Shown here piece after piece: positions 7,182 to 16,292 of a stretch of DNA of 39,436 bases. This DNA is from an uncultured Anaerolineae bacterium. Its GTDB lineage: Bacteria > Chloroflexota > Anaerolineae > JACIWP01. Location of the stretch: contig CALIBQ010000030.1 in assembly GCA_938049385.1 (NCBI GenBank), positions 1-39,436 of the forward strand. Reading direction: 5' to 3'. Under the pieces are notes generated by a model, which searched no databases, was not told where the DNA came from, and saw only the letters and a program-made list of their open reading frames with translations. The translations under genes were made by a program, and so were the position numbers. Within the stretch, counting starts at the first letter, position 1; each line of letters opens with the position of its first letter.

Positions 7182-8937
7182 GGAGCACCTCCTTGACGCC
7201 GCGCACGATGTACTCCGGAGAGAACGGCCGGCCGTCATATTTGCTGATAAAGTGTTCCAAGCGGATGCCGGTTTCCTGCCGGACCAGGCGTGCCATCTGC
7301 CCCAGCGCATTGTTCTCCACAGCAATAGTTACGCGAGCCTCCCCCAGGGCCTGCGCCACAGCTTCTGCCGGGAAGGGCCATACGTCGGTGATGTGCAGGT
7401 ACTGGACGGTCGGGCGCTCGGCGTTGAGGATGCGCAGGGCCTCCAGCGCCGGCATCACGGTGGAACCCCACCCCACCAGCAGTACCGGCGCCTCCGCCGG
7501 CCCATAGCGCTTCGGCGGTCGCATGCTGGCTCGGGCAGTCTCCAGCTTCCGCAGTCGCTTGGCGTTCAACGCAACCCGATCCTCGATCTCCTCGGCGATG
7601 CGGCCCTGATAGTCATGCTCGTTGCCCTCGCCCACATACACCGCCTTGGGATGACCGGGCACCGCGCGCGGGGAGATACCATCCTCGGTGATCGCATAGC
7701 GGTAATACTCCCCTTCCAGGGCGTCCAGCTCCGCCGGCGAGAGCAGTTTGCCGCGCTCCACCTTCACTGCGAACAGGTCCAGCGCATCCTGTTCCAGCGT
7801 GCGGGATGAGGTAGCCAGGAAATGGTCGCCCAGGACGATGACAGGAGTCTGATAGGTCTCGGCCAGGTTGAAGGCACGCCAGCCGGCCTCGAACGCCTCT
7901 TCATGCGTGCCGGGCGCCAGCACCACCCGCAGGAATTCTCCCTGTGAGGCCCACAGGCTGAACAACAGGTCCCCTTGCTCCTGGCGGGTAGGCAGGCCAG
8001 TGGACGGGCCGGGGCGCTGTGCGTTGTAAATGACCACCGGCGTCTCGGACATGCCGGCAAAGCCCAGCGCCTCCACCATCAAGGAGAAACCCCCGCCCGA
8101 GGTCGGGACCAAGGCACGCGCGCCCGCATGGCCAGCGCCGACCGCCATGCAGATAGCCGCAATCTCATCCTCGGTATGCTTGACCACCAGGCCGTACTGA
8201 TTGGCATGGCCGGCCAGCCATTCCAGCACCGGCGAACCCGGCGTCATGGGATAGCCGGCGGCAAAGCGGCACCCGCCGGCCACCGCGCCAAAGGCGAACG
8301 CCTCGTTGCCGTTCAACAGCATCCTGGGCGGAGCACCGGGGATAGGCTCGATGGTGTGATCGAAGCCGCCGGCGTAATGCTCCAGCGCATACGTATAGGC
8401 GGCGTCCGCCACCTTAAGGTTCGCGCTGACCATCGCTTCGCCGCGCTTGCCGAAATTCCGGCGAATGATGTCCTCGATGTACGAGAAGGGGAAGCGGGTA
8501 ACGCCGGCGGCCGCCGCGGTGGCGGCAGTGTTCATCATCACCGCCGCGCCGCCGATCTCCTCAGCGATCTTGCGAAGCGGCACGGGGAAGCGCTGAACGC
8601 CCCTCTCTCGCACGGCCTGCCATACAGCCTCATCTACCGGCAGGTCCTCGTCATACAGCACGGCGCCGCCGGCCGGGATCTGGACATAGTGCCGGCGCAC
8701 CGCCTCTTCGGTCATGGCCAGCAGGACGTGCACCGTCTCCAGATGGGAAGTGATAGGCTGTTCGCTCACCCGGATCTGGGCGAAATTATGTCCGCCGCGG
8801 ATGCGGGATCGGTAATCGCGCAGGTCAAAGATATGGAGGCCGGCGTGCGCGATCGCCTTGGCAAAGCCTGTGGCGCTGGACTCGATGCCCTGGCCGGCCT
8901 CGCCGCCCAACAGAAAGGTCAGGTCATTCTTCGGCAT
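7174..8937 (-). CDS. korA: 2-oxoacid:ferredoxin oxidoreductase, fused gamma-alpha subunit
   Basis: A 587-residue protein in which the gamma domain (residues 1-185, starting LLGGEAGQGIESS and including RGGHNFAQIRVS) is fused to the alpha domain (from about residue 205: LNGNEAFAFGAVAGGCRFAAGYPMTPGSP). The alpha part continues with HTEDEIAAICMAVGAGHAGARALVPTSGGGFSLM, which holds the pyrimidine-domain Glu and the substrate loop. This gamma-alpha arrangement is known for two-subunit KOR enzymes of actinobacteria and archaea. It makes the complex alpha-gamma plus beta with no separate ferredoxin-like delta gene, and none is found nearby. GGAGG stands just before the ATG. The gene follows dihydrolipoyl dehydrogenase after 97 bases and overlaps the beta subunit by eight. 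Confidence 0.93.
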   Translation of the reverse strand: MPKNDLTFLLGGEAGQGIESSATGFAKAIAHAGLHIFDLRDYRSRIRGGHNFAQIRVSEQPITSHLETVHVLLAMTEEAVRRHYVQIPAGGAVLYDEDLPVDEAVWQAVRERGVQRFPVPLRKIAEEIGGAAVMMNTAATAAAAGVTRFPFSYIEDIIRRNFGKRGEAMVSANLKVADAAYTYALEHYAGGFDHTIEPIPGAPPRMLLNGNEAFAFGAVAGGCRFAAGYPMTPGSPVLEWLAGHANQYGLVVKHTEDEIAAICMAVGAGHAGARALVPTSGGGFSLMVEALGFAGMSETPVVIYNAQRPGPSTGLPTRQEQGDLLFSLWASQGEFLRVVLAPGTHEEAFEAGWRAFNLAETYQTPVIVLGDHFLATSSRTLEQDALDLFAVKVERGKLLSPAELDALEGEYYRYAITEDGISPRAVPGHPKAVYVGEGNEHDYQGRIAEEIEDRVALNAKRLRKLETARASMRPPKRYGPAEAPVLLVGWGSTVMPALEALRILNAERPTVQYLHITDVWPFPAEAVAQALGEARVTIAVENNALGQMARLVRQETGIRLEHFISKYDGRPFSPEYIVRGVKEVLHA

Positions 8938-9034
8938 GAGAAACCTCCATTTTATTGCGTCGTCCAGGCCATATCAACAATATGTGTCTTTCTCGCCGGC
9001 CCTTCCGTAACACATCTTACCTTTTCTCGTCGGA

Positions 9035-10432
9035 TTATTTCGCCGGCACATGCAGGGCACGGCCCTGGGCGGCCAGCGCCGCCTCCACAATGGCCTCGCC
9101 CAGCGTCGGATGGGCGTGAATCGTGGTGTCAATCTCCTCCAGCGTGGCCTCCAAATTGATGGCCAGCGAGCCTTCCAGTATCAGGTCGCTGGCATGCGGC
9201 CCGACGATGTGCAGGCCCAGTATCTCGCCGAAGCGCCGATCGGCCACAACCTTGATAAAGCCGTTGAACTCGCCGGCGGCCACCGCTTTGCCGTTGTTCA
9301 CCAGCGCGAACTTGCCGACCATGACGTCGTGGCCGGCCTGGCGGGCCTGCTCCTCGCTCATGCCCACCGTCGCCGCCTCCGGGATGGTGAAGATGCACGC
9401 CGGCACCGCCTTGTAGCTCATGAAGCTCTCTTTGCCGCAGGCGTTCTCCGCCGCCACCACGCCCTGCCGCATGGCCACGTGCGCCAGCATGGAGCCGCCC
9501 ACGACATCCCCAATGGCGTAAATCCCCGGCACGTTGGTCTCCATGCGGTTGTTGACCGCGATGCCCTTCGCCGAATAGTGAACGCCGGCCGCCTCTAGAG
9601 CCAGTCCCTCGATGTTCGGCTTGCGGCCCACCGCCAGCAGGACGTTGTCCACAGCAACGTCGAAAGCGCCCTGCGGTCCTTCCACACTGCAGGTAACCGC
9701 ACCATCCGCCGCCGGCGCGATGCGGGTTACCCGCGAGCCGGTGTGCACAGAGACGCCCTGCTGGCTCAACGTCCAGGCCAGTGCCTCACCGATGTCATGG
9801 TCCACGGTCGGCACCAGCCGCGGCAGAAGCTCCACCAGGGTCACCTCTACGCCGCAGATGCCGAACAGCGCGGCGAACTCCACGCCGATGGCACCGCCCC
9901 CGATGATCAGGAGCCGGCGCGGCAGTTCCTGCAGGGACAGGGCCTCGGTACTGCCGATGACCTGCGGCAGGTCAATGCCAGGAATAGGGAGGGTGATGGG
10001 GCTGGAGCCGGTGGCGATGATGATGCGGGTCGGCCGCAGTACCTCCATACCCTGCGGCGTGCTGACGTGCAGTTTCCACGGCTCGCTGAAGCGCGCCTCG
10101 CCCTTGATGATCTCGACGCCGGCCTTCCGCAGGAGCACTTCAACCCCACCCACCAGTTGGGCCACCACCTGGTCCTTGCGCTCCTGTGCCTTCTTCCAGT
10201 CCAGCTCCACCGCGCCGGTTTTCACCCCGAACTTCTCCGCCTCGCGCGCGGTATGCAGGACCTCCGCGGTGCGGAGAAGCGCCTTTGTGGGGATACATCC
10301 CCAGTTCAAACATACCCCGCCGACGCGTTCCCGCTCAATCAATGTCACGCGGGCGCCAAGCTGACGGGCGCGCAAAGCGGCCACATAGCCGCCCGGCCCG
10401 GCTCCGATAATAGCGATGTGCAGATCGTCCAT
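9035..10432 (-). CDS. lpdA: Dihydrolipoyl dehydrogenase
   Basis: A 465-residue flavoprotein disulfide oxidoreductase of normal family length. The FAD motif IIGAGPGGYVAALRA is at the N-terminus and the redox-active pair GGVCLNWGCIPTKALL is at about residues 40-54. The NAD motif IIGGGAIGVEFAALF is near residue 175, and the C-terminal HAHPTLGEAIVEA carries the catalytic His-Glu. It re-oxidises dihydrolipoamide of 2-oxoacid dehydrogenase or glycine cleavage complexes with NAD+. No E1, E2 or glycine cleavage gene is in the window; instead it sits with a ferredoxin-dependent oxoacid oxidoreductase. It starts with ATG 39 bases after the XdhC gene, preceded by AAGGAGAAA-like purines. Confidence 0.95.
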   Translation of the reverse strand: MDDLHIAIIGAGPGGYVAALRARQLGARVTLIERERVGGVCLNWGCIPTKALLRTAEVLHTAREAEKFGVKTGAVELDWKKAQERKDQVVAQLVGGVEVLLRKAGVEIIKGEARFSEPWKLHVSTPQGMEVLRPTRIIIATGSSPITLPIPGIDLPQVIGSTEALSLQELPRRLLIIGGGAIGVEFAALFGICGVEVTLVELLPRLVPTVDHDIGEALAWTLSQQGVSVHTGSRVTRIAPAADGAVTCSVEGPQGAFDVAVDNVLLAVGRKPNIEGLALEAAGVHYSAKGIAVNNRMETNVPGIYAIGDVVGGSMLAHVAMRQGVVAAENACGKESFMSYKAVPACIFTIPEAATVGMSEEQARQAGHDVMVGKFALVNNGKAVAAGEFNGFIKVVADRRFGEILGLHIVGPHASDLILEGSLAINLEATLEEIDTTIHAHPTLGEAIVEAALAAQGRALHVPAK

Positions 10433-10471
10433 GGCATATTTCTCCTTGACAAAGGGGATGATGGCGTACCT

Positions 10472-11572
10472 TCAGGCGCGGCCGGCCATGACCTGGGAGC
10501 GCTGGCCGCGCAGATACCGCGAGAGCGAAACCGCCCGCCCACCGCGGTAGACTTTGACGATCTCTGCCAGGATGGAAAGGGCGATCTCCGCCGGCGTCCT
10601 GGCACCGATATCCAGCCCGATGGGCGCATGCACCCGCTCCAGCAGTTCGCGCGGGATGCCCTCTTCCTGCTCCAGCAGTTCGAAGACGCCGCGCACCCGC
10701 CGGCGGCTTCCGATCATGCCGATGTAGCCGGCCGGCGAGCGGATGACCGCCCGCAGACAGGTCACATCATGCTGATGGCCGCGCGTAATAATGACAACGT
10801 ACGTGTCGGGGTCAATGGCCAGTGAGCGCAGTGCGTTGTCGAAGTGATCGCAGATGAGCTGGTCCGCCGTCGGGAAGCGGGCGCGATTGACGAAAGTCGG
10901 GCGGTCGTCAATGACGATGACGCGGAAATCCAGCATCTGGGCCATCTGCGCCAAGGGCACGGCGATGTGGCCGGCGCCGGCGATAACCACTGTCGGCCGG
11001 GCGCGGTGCACATCCACAAACCAGCTCTCCCCGCTTTCAGAGATGGTCAACAGGCCCGAACGACGCTCCGCCAGCAAACGCTCGACCGCTCTGCCAAAGG
11101 CGTATGAATGTTCCAGCACGGCATCCAGTTCGTCCGGGGTAATCAGCAGGTGCTGGACAGGGGCCGGCGGCAGTCGCGTCGCCAGCGCCCACGGGCCGGC
11201 CGTTTCCCCGCCGGCCAGCCGTTCCAGCAGTGGCCTCCACTGCGCCGGCTCCTCGTCCGCCGGCGGCCAGGGCTCCACCAGCACCTCCATCACCCCGCCG
11301 CAGATGCCGTCGCTCTCCAATGATATTTCCCCGGTCAGGTCCACGCGCACAACTGCCGCCTGCCGGCCGGCGATGACGTCCAGGGCTTGGCGCATCACCT
11401 CCGCCTCTCCGCACCCGCCGCCAACGGTGCCGGCGTGCCGACCCTCCGGATGAATCATCATCTTCGCGCCGACCTCGCGCGGGGTGGAGCCGGCGGTGCG
11501 GATAATGGTTGCCAGGGCGACCGTCTGTCCCGCGTCAACGGCCTCTTTCAGGGCCGCGAAGACTTCTTCCAT
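10472..11572 (-). CDS. xdhC: XdhC/CoxI-family molybdenum hydroxylase maturation protein
   Basis: A 366-residue protein with the XdhC_CoxI N-terminal domain (ATIIRTAGSTPREVGAKM, then TVGGGCGEAEV) and a C-terminal Rossmann domain (VVIAGAGHIAVPLAQMA, then VIVIDDRPTFVNRARFP and HDVTCLRAVI). In other bacteria XdhC binds molybdenum cofactor and promotes its sulfuration and insertion into xanthine dehydrogenase-type enzymes. It lies 17 bases after a YqeB-like gene, a pairing found in selenium-dependent molybdenum hydroxylase clusters. No hydroxylase subunit is in the window, so the target enzyme must be elsewhere or upstream genes have been lost. It is followed by lpdA in the same direction. Confidence 0.92.
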   Translation of the reverse strand: MEEVFAALKEAVDAGQTVALATIIRTAGSTPREVGAKMMIHPEGRHAGTVGGGCGEAEVMRQALDVIAGRQAAVVRVDLTGEISLESDGICGGVMEVLVEPWPPADEEPAQWRPLLERLAGGETAGPWALATRLPPAPVQHLLITPDELDAVLEHSYAFGRAVERLLAERRSGLLTISESGESWFVDVHRARPTVVIAGAGHIAVPLAQMAQMLDFRVIVIDDRPTFVNRARFPTADQLICDHFDNALRSLAIDPDTYVVIITRGHQHDVTCLRAVIRSPAGYIGMIGSRRRVRGVFELLEQEEGIPRELLERVHAPIGLDIGARTPAEIALSILAEIVKVYRGGRAVSLSRYLRGQRSQVMAGRA

Positions 11573-11589
11573 CTACCCGTCCTCCAGCC

Positions 11590-12402
11590 TCAGCATTCGC
11601 GATCCAGCCGGCGAGCCAGTATCAGCAAGGCATGCAGGGTGGAGGTCGCGACGGCGCGCGCCTTATCAGAAATGGTATAGCACGCCTGGACGTCCAGCCG
11701 CGGGTCCACATCGCCGATCTTGATACCCGCCGGCACCGTCGTGCCTTCACGGATGGCGCCCCGCAGTACCCCGTCAAAGGGTGCCGCCACGGGCTGGCCA
11801 GCCACCTCCCCCAGCACCTGGCCGGCGCGCACAATACTGCCGATACCGCACTGCCAGCGCACTTGGCCGGCCGCCGGCGCCCGCAGGACGCGGTCCTCGG
11901 CATGGCCTTCCACCGGCGCCGGCACACCCGTATCGGGCTGGGCGGAACCTTCCCAGATAATGCGCCCCAGGTAATGGCCGCGGTTGGTCTCGATAACAGC
12001 GTGAACATCGCGGCCGGCGACAAAACCGGGTCCCAGCCCAATGACGATAGGGGCCATATCCAGACGCGTCCCCACGTTGGCTTTGGCCATGACAGCGTCA
12101 ATCACCGCCATCGGGGCCAGCCGCAGGGCGGACGTCAGGTCCGGGTCCACCATCAGGGCGATCTCATCCGCCTGATGCACCGCGTCCACTTCTGTCACAT
12201 CGCGCACGCGCCGGGCGGTCACTCCCTCGACCTGGGTGGTGCCATCATAGACCGCGTCGCAGAAGGCGACCGTGCGGCGCACCGCCATTGGCGCGGATAT
12301 CTCGGTGATCAGCACGCGAAATCCGACGGTATGGAGGCACCAGGCGACTGCACTGCCCAGGTCGCCGGCGCCGCGCACAATCACAAGTTCTGGTGGGATC
12401 AT
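11590..12402 (-). CDS. yqeB: YqeB-like protein (selenium-dependent molybdenum hydroxylase system, EF2563 type)
   Basis: A 270-residue protein. It opens with the Rossmann-like LVIVRGAGDLGSAVAWCLHTVGFRVLITE, continues with RRTVAFCDAVYDGTTQVEGVTA, and ends with a biotinyl-like beta region (DRVLRAPAAGQVRWQCGIGSIVRAGQVLGEV). That matches the EF2563/YqeB family, which co-occurs with selenium-dependent molybdenum hydroxylases and may handle the labile selenium or the cofactor; its biochemistry is not established. The frame is open to 12531, but ATG 12402 has GAGGT upstream and starts at the conserved glycine-rich motif. It stands 38 bases after the TIM-barrel gene and 17 before xdhC. No selenocysteine insertion genes are visible here. 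Confidence 0.85.
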   Translation of the reverse strand: MIPPELVIVRGAGDLGSAVAWCLHTVGFRVLITEISAPMAVRRTVAFCDAVYDGTTQVEGVTARRVRDVTEVDAVHQADEIALMVDPDLTSALRLAPMAVIDAVMAKANVGTRLDMAPIVIGLGPGFVAGRDVHAVIETNRGHYLGRIIWEGSAQPDTGVPAPVEGHAEDRVLRAPAAGQVRWQCGIGSIVRAGQVLGEVAGQPVAAPFDGVLRGAIREGTTVPAGIKIGDVDPRLDVQACYTISDKARAVATSTLHALLILARRLDREC

Positions 12403-12440
12403 GATAGCTACCTCAACGGCTCCAGAATTGTTAGAATCGT

Positions 12441-13670
12441 TCACGCGCCGGCGGCTTCCCAGGTCGCGCGGATGAAAGCCGCGGCGCGGCGCACCCCTTC
12501 CACGCCCAGCCGGCTGTTCTCCTCCATGCATATCCAGCCGGCGAAGCCGCTCCGCTTCAGGAAGGCAAAGATTGCGGCGAAAGGCACCAAGCCGGTGCCC
12601 AACAGCACATGATTCAGCGCGCCGCGCGTGCTCGTATCGGCGGCGTGGATGCTGACCACCTGGTCCATCACCTGCTCGAGGATGGGCAGAGGGTCATCCC
12701 CATAGGCGATGGGGTTGGCAGTGTCGAAATTGATGCCGATAGAGGTGCCGCGGATGCCCCTCGCCAGCTCCAGGAAAATATGGGTGGGCTGGTCAAAATC
12801 CGTGTACTGCCAGCAACCGGGCTTGCCGTGATTTTCCAGCACCAGGCGCACGCCGGCCTCCCTGCCGGCATCCTCGCAGGCCAGCAGTCCCTCCAGCGCC
12901 CAGCGGATGCCGTCCCGCTCGTCCAGGCCGGGATGCGCCTGACCGGCGGTGACGCGTATCAGCTCCGCCCCCAGCCGGCCGGCGGCACGAATATAGGCGC
13001 GCTCCAGCTCGATCTGCCGGCGGCGCTCCGCCGGGTCCGGATGGGTGAAATCGGGGTAGGAGGTAACCATCACCAGGCGGGTGCCGGCTTCCTCGATGGA
13101 ACGGCGCACCTCGGCCAGATAGGCCGGCTCCAGACTCTTCAGGAACAGCACGGAGATGTCAATGCCGTCCAGCCCGACCTCGGCACCTATGCGCGCCCAT
13201 TCGCCGATGGTCATGCGCCCCTCGATGATGTCCTGGAAGAACGAGACCGGCAGACAGCTCAAGCGCATGGCAGGTCCTCCTTGGGATAAACCGGTGGCGG
13301 CGCGGATGCTTTCCGCCGCCTGCCGAATGAGACGGGAAGGATGCCGGCGGAGCATTTCCTGGGCCGCGGCCTTTTCCGAAGTATCGGGGAGCCGGCGCAG
13401 GCTCTCCACGATGGCCAGCCCCTGCACCACATCGTGAGGGTGCACCAGGGCGCATTCGGCCAGCGGAAGCGCGGCGCCGGCTTCCCCGCGGTTCCCCAGC
13501 GTAATGATAGCGGACATGCGCGCTTCGGGATTCGGGTGCCGCAGGGAATGGATGAGACGCTCGGTGAACGTATGGCTTTGTTCCCATTCGGCGATGTCAA
13601 TCCCACAAGCGGGACAGCGAACAGCATCGCGCTCTACCGGAGCGAAACATACCGGGCAGTAATACTGCAT
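12441..13670 (-). CDS. Zinc ribbon-HEAT module fused to a xylose-isomerase-like TIM barrel
   Basis: A continuous 409-codon frame. Residues 5-22 hold a zinc ribbon (CPVC and CPAC). About 30-130 are helical HEAT-like repeats (RHPNPEARMSAIITLGNRGEAGAALPL). Residues 135-409 are a sugar phosphate isomerase/epimerase-type TIM barrel (VLENHGKPG, GINFDTANPIAYGDD, VSIHAADT, GTGLVPFAAIFAFL) with the usual metal-binding Glu, Asp and His. At residue 135 the Met codon (13268) has a perfect AAGGAGG seven bases upstream inside the coding frame, so the barrel may also be made alone as 275 residues. I place the full start at ATG 13670, because the predicted promoter -10 at 13713-13708 rules out a start at 13703. 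First gene of the leftward unit; substrate unknown. Confidence 0.85.
   Translation of the reverse strand: MQYYCPVCFAPVERDAVRCPACGIDIAEWEQSHTFTERLIHSLRHPNPEARMSAIITLGNRGEAGAALPLAECALVHPHDVVQGLAIVESLRRLPDTSEKAAAQEMLRRHPSRLIRQAAESIRAATGLSQGGPAMRLSCLPVSFFQDIIEGRMTIGEWARIGAEVGLDGIDISVLFLKSLEPAYLAEVRRSIEEAGTRLVMVTSYPDFTHPDPAERRRQIELERAYIRAAGRLGAELIRVTAGQAHPGLDERDGIRWALEGLLACEDAGREAGVRLVLENHGKPGCWQYTDFDQPTHIFLELARGIRGTSIGINFDTANPIAYGDDPLPILEQVMDQVVSIHAADTSTRGALNHVLLGTGLVPFAAIFAFLKRSGFAGWICMEENSRLGVEGVRRAAAFIRATWEAAGA
13276..13282 (-). promoter_or_regulatory. Internal Shine-Dalgarno for the TIM-barrel domain
   Basis: AAGGAGG lies seven bases before the in-frame ATG at 13268. It is far stronger than the poor ribosome site of the long form at 13670. 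It suggests a second, shorter product that starts at the barrel domain. Confidence 0.6.
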
Positions 13671-13707
13671 GGCCTTTTGCTGACGCCTCTGGCAAGTGTT
13701 CAATCAC

Positions 13708-13713
13708 AGTATA
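13708..13713 (-). promoter_or_regulatory. Predicted -10 element of the seven-gene leftward unit
   Basis: The minus strand reads TATACT here, 38 bases before the ATG at 13670. I see no good -35. The gap between this gene and mutL is divergent, and another -10 faces the other way at 13784. Confidence 0.45.
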
Positions 13714-13780
13714 CCATAAGTCCGCCCATCGCGCACGCGGACGCCTTCATCACCGCTGTTTCCCACCCCCGCGCCGGCTG

Positions 13781-13789
13781 TGGTACAAT
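13781..13789 (+). promoter_or_regulatory. Predicted extended -10 promoter of mutL
   Basis: TGGTACAAT is an extended -10 (TG, one base, TACAAT at 13784-13789) about 33 bases before the mutL start. The -35 region is poor, as is usual when the extended -10 is present. Confidence 0.55.
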
Positions 13790-13821
13790 ATGTGCCAGGA
13801 ACGCCCTGCATAGGAGGACGC

Positions 13822-15576
13822 ATGCCCATCCGCATTCTGCCCCCAGAAGTGGCCAGCCGCATTGCCGCCGGCGAGGTGGTGGAGCGGCCGGCCTCTGTGG
13901 TCAAAGAACTGCTGGAGAACGCCATTGACGCCGGCGCGCGGGACATCCAGGTCGAGGTGGAAGAGGGCGGCCTGCGTCTGATCCGCGTGTCCGACGACGG
14001 ATGCGGCATCCCTGCCGGCGAGGTCGAACTGGCCTTCGCCCGCCATGCCACCAGCAAGCTGACCGACGTGGATGACCTGAACCACATCGTCACCCTGGGC
14101 TTCCGCGGCGAGGCGCTGGCCAGCATCGCCGCCGTTTCCCGCGTGGAGATGTCCACCCGCTCCGTGGAAGAGGAAATCGGCGCCCAGCTCTCGCTGGAGG
14201 CCGGCGAGGTGGTGCGTCGGCGACCTGTGGGCCGGCCCCCCGGCACCACGATCAGCGTGGAGAACCTGTTCTACAACGTGCCGGCGCGGCGCAAGTTCCT
14301 GCGCTCTCCTCTGACCGAGGCCGGCCATATCCAGGAAGTCGTGACGTATTACGCCATGGCCTACCCGGAGCGCCGTATTTCCTTGTCCCATAACGGCCGG
14401 CCTATCTTCCGTTCCCCTGGCACGGGCAGACTGCTGGATGTGCTCCTGGAGATACACGGCCCGGAGACGGCCGGCGCCCTGCTTCCCATCCACACCTTCT
14501 CGGATGAACCCTCTCCGGTCATCGTGTCTGGGTACGTCAGCCCGCCGGCGATCCACCGCGCCGATCGCCGGCACATGGTCTTCTTTGTCAACGGCCGCTG
14601 GGTGCGGGATAAGGCGCTGGCGTATGCCGTCCTACAGGCCTATCATGCCCTCCTGCCGGCCAACCGCTTCCCCATCACCGTCGTGCAAATCCACCTCGAC
14701 CCGGCGGAGGTGGACGTCAACGTGCACCCCACCAAGACCGAGGTGCGCTTCCGCGCCGCCGGCGAGGTCTTCCGCGCTGTCCAGCGCCAGGTGCGCGCCG
14801 CGCTGGTCCAGCAGGCCTCATCAGCCCCGCAGTTCCCAGCCTTCGGTTGGGGGGAACGGCCCAGCCTTTCCACAGAAATTGCGGCTCGCCAGCAGGTGTT
14901 GATGAGCGCCGGTCGAAGCGCGGTGGAGCATGCCCTGCGGCTCATCCCGCCGGCAGAGGGAACCGCCCCCAAACCCGCCGGCGCGCCCCCATCCCGGCTT
15001 CCCATCCTGCGCGTCGTCGGTCAAGTGCGGCAGATGTACATCATCGCCGAGGGACCCGATGGGCTGTACCTCATTGACCAGCACGCCGCGCATGAGCGGG
15101 TCCTGTACGAACAGATGCTGTCCCAGACAGCCGCCGGCGCTCCCCTCTCGCAGGCCCTGCTGGAGCCGCTAGTGGTCTCGGTGGACCTGCGCCAGCAGGA
15201 TGTCATACAAACGTATGACGCGGAACTGCGGACCGCCGGCTTCGAGCTGGAGCCGTTCGGAGAAGGCGCGTACCTCCTGCGGGCTGTGCCGGCGGTGCTG
15301 GCCGGCCGGCAGGACCCCCGCACCGCGCTGTACGAGGTGCTGGAAGAGCTGGAGCGCGGGGAGACCCCCCTAGCACGCCGTAAAGACGCCGCGGTCATGG
15401 CCGCCGTGTGCAAGCGCGGCGCCGTAAAAGCCGGCCAGACCCTCTCCCACGAGGAAATGACGGAGCTGGTGCGCCGGCTGGAAGCCACCTCCTCCCCACA
15501 GACCTGCCCCCACGGCCGGCCGACCATGATTCATCTCAGCGCAGAGGCCCTGGCACGCCAGTTCCTGCGCTCCTGA
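13822..15576 (+). CDS. mutL: DNA mismatch repair protein MutL (endonuclease type)
   Basis: A 584-residue MutL. The GHKL ATPase motifs are clear: [11 protein letters not shown] near residue 33, SDDGCGIP near 60 and [11 protein letters not shown] near 95. The C-terminal domain holds [12 protein letters not shown] near residue 419, which fits the endonuclease motif DQHA-x2-E-x4-E exactly. Further on are [10 protein letters not shown] (an ACR-like segment) and TCPHGRPT (the CPHGRP motif). This predicts a nicking MutL as in bacteria that lack MutH. The ATG at 13822 has TAGGAGG upstream. A longer frame from 13780 would start inside the promoter. No mutS is in the window. It heads the rightward repair and replication block. 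Confidence 0.97.
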   Translation: MPIRILPPEVASRIAAGEVVERPASVVKELLENAIDAGARDIQVEVEEGGLRLIRVSDDGCGIPAGEVELAFARHATSKLTDVDDLNHIVTLGFRGEALASIAAVSRVEMSTRSVEEEIGAQLSLEAGEVVRRRPVGRPPGTTISVENLFYNVPARRKFLRSPLTEAGHIQEVVTYYAMAYPERRISLSHNGRPIFRSPGTGRLLDVLLEIHGPETAGALLPIHTFSDEPSPVIVSGYVSPPAIHRADRRHMVFFVNGRWVRDKALAYAVLQAYHALLPANRFPITVVQIHLDPAEVDVNVHPTKTEVRFRAAGEVFRAVQRQVRAALVQQASSAPQFPAFGWGERPSLSTEIAARQQVLMSAGRSAVEHALRLIPPAEGTAPKPAGAPPSRLPILRVVGQVRQMYIIAEGPDGLYLIDQHAAHERVLYEQMLSQTAAGAPLSQALLEPLVVSVDLRQQDVIQTYDAELRTAGFELEPFGEGAYLLRAVPAVLAGRQDPRTALYEVLEELERGETPLARRKDAAVMAAVCKRGAVKAGQTLSHEEMTELVRRLEATSSPQTCPHGRPTMIHLSAEALARQFLRS

Positions 15577-15638
15577 AGGTCAAGAACGGAGTGCGTCGGA
15601 ATACAGCGGCGCTGTGTTCCTACTACTCCCTGCCGCAA

Positions 15639-15668
15639 TTGTACCGGGCGGGCGTTCTGTGGTATAAT
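15639..15668 (+). promoter_or_regulatory. Predicted promoter of the DUF151-dnaB-dnaD-loader unit
   Basis: TTGTAC at 15639-15644, an 18-base spacer and TATAAT at 15663-15668. TGG directly before the -10 makes it an extended -10 as well. The first start codon is about 50 bases downstream. Confidence 0.75.
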
Positions 15669-15719
15669 GGTATTAGCCGGCGGGAGCACGCCGGCAGGCA
15701 GCGCATGAGGAGGCATGAA

Positions 15720-16229
15720 ATGATCCGAGTGGTGGTGGACAGCATACGGGTAAGCCTGATGTCCCAACACCGCGTCGTCGTGTTGCGCGAAGTAGACGGA
15801 GACCGCTACCTGCCCATTTGGATCGGGCCGTTCGAGGCAGATTCCATAACCATTGAGCTTCAGGGCGTGCCGATGGCGCGGCCTTTGACCCACGACCTGC
15901 TCAAATCCATCCTAGTCGAGCTGGGCGCCGAGGTGCAGTACGTCATCGTCAATGACCTGCGGGATGACACCTTCTATGCCCGCATCATCCTGGATGTCAA
16001 CGGCGAACGCCATGAGATTGATTCGCGTCCCAGCGACGCTATCGCCCTGGCCGTGCGGGTCAAGGCACCTATTTATGTGGCTCCCCATGTTATGGACGAG
16101 GCCGGCATCCTCTCCGAATCGGCCGAACAGGCCCCCGAGCTTTCCGAGGAAGAGGAGGAGAACCTCTCCATCTTCGAGGAGTTCCTGGAGAACCTGGACC
16201 TGGGCGACGAAGAGGAGGACAAGAAATAG
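15720..16229 (+). CDS. Bifunctional nuclease family protein (DUF151)
   Basis: A 169-residue DUF151 protein. The core [40 protein letters not shown] and the segment [22 protein letters not shown] are typical, followed by an acidic tail rich in Glu and Asp. Plant and archaeal relatives have been reported as nucleases, but the bacterial role is unproven. An ATG at 15705 is in frame, but ATG 15720 has AGGAGG at six bases and gives the family N-terminus. It follows its own promoter after mutL and precedes dnaB by 63 bases, so it belongs with the replication genes. Confidence 0.92.
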   Translation: MIRVVVDSIRVSLMSQHRVVVLREVDGDRYLPIWIGPFEADSITIELQGVPMARPLTHDLLKSILVELGAEVQYVIVNDLRDDTFYARIILDVNGERHEIDSRPSDAIALAVRVKAPIYVAPHVMDEAGILSESAEQAPELSEEEEENLSIFEEFLENLDLGDEEEDKK

Positions 16230-16292
16230 CGCCGGCCGGCGAGATGAACAGGGACCGCTTGCACATACCAGGCCGTATGAGGAAATAATCGT

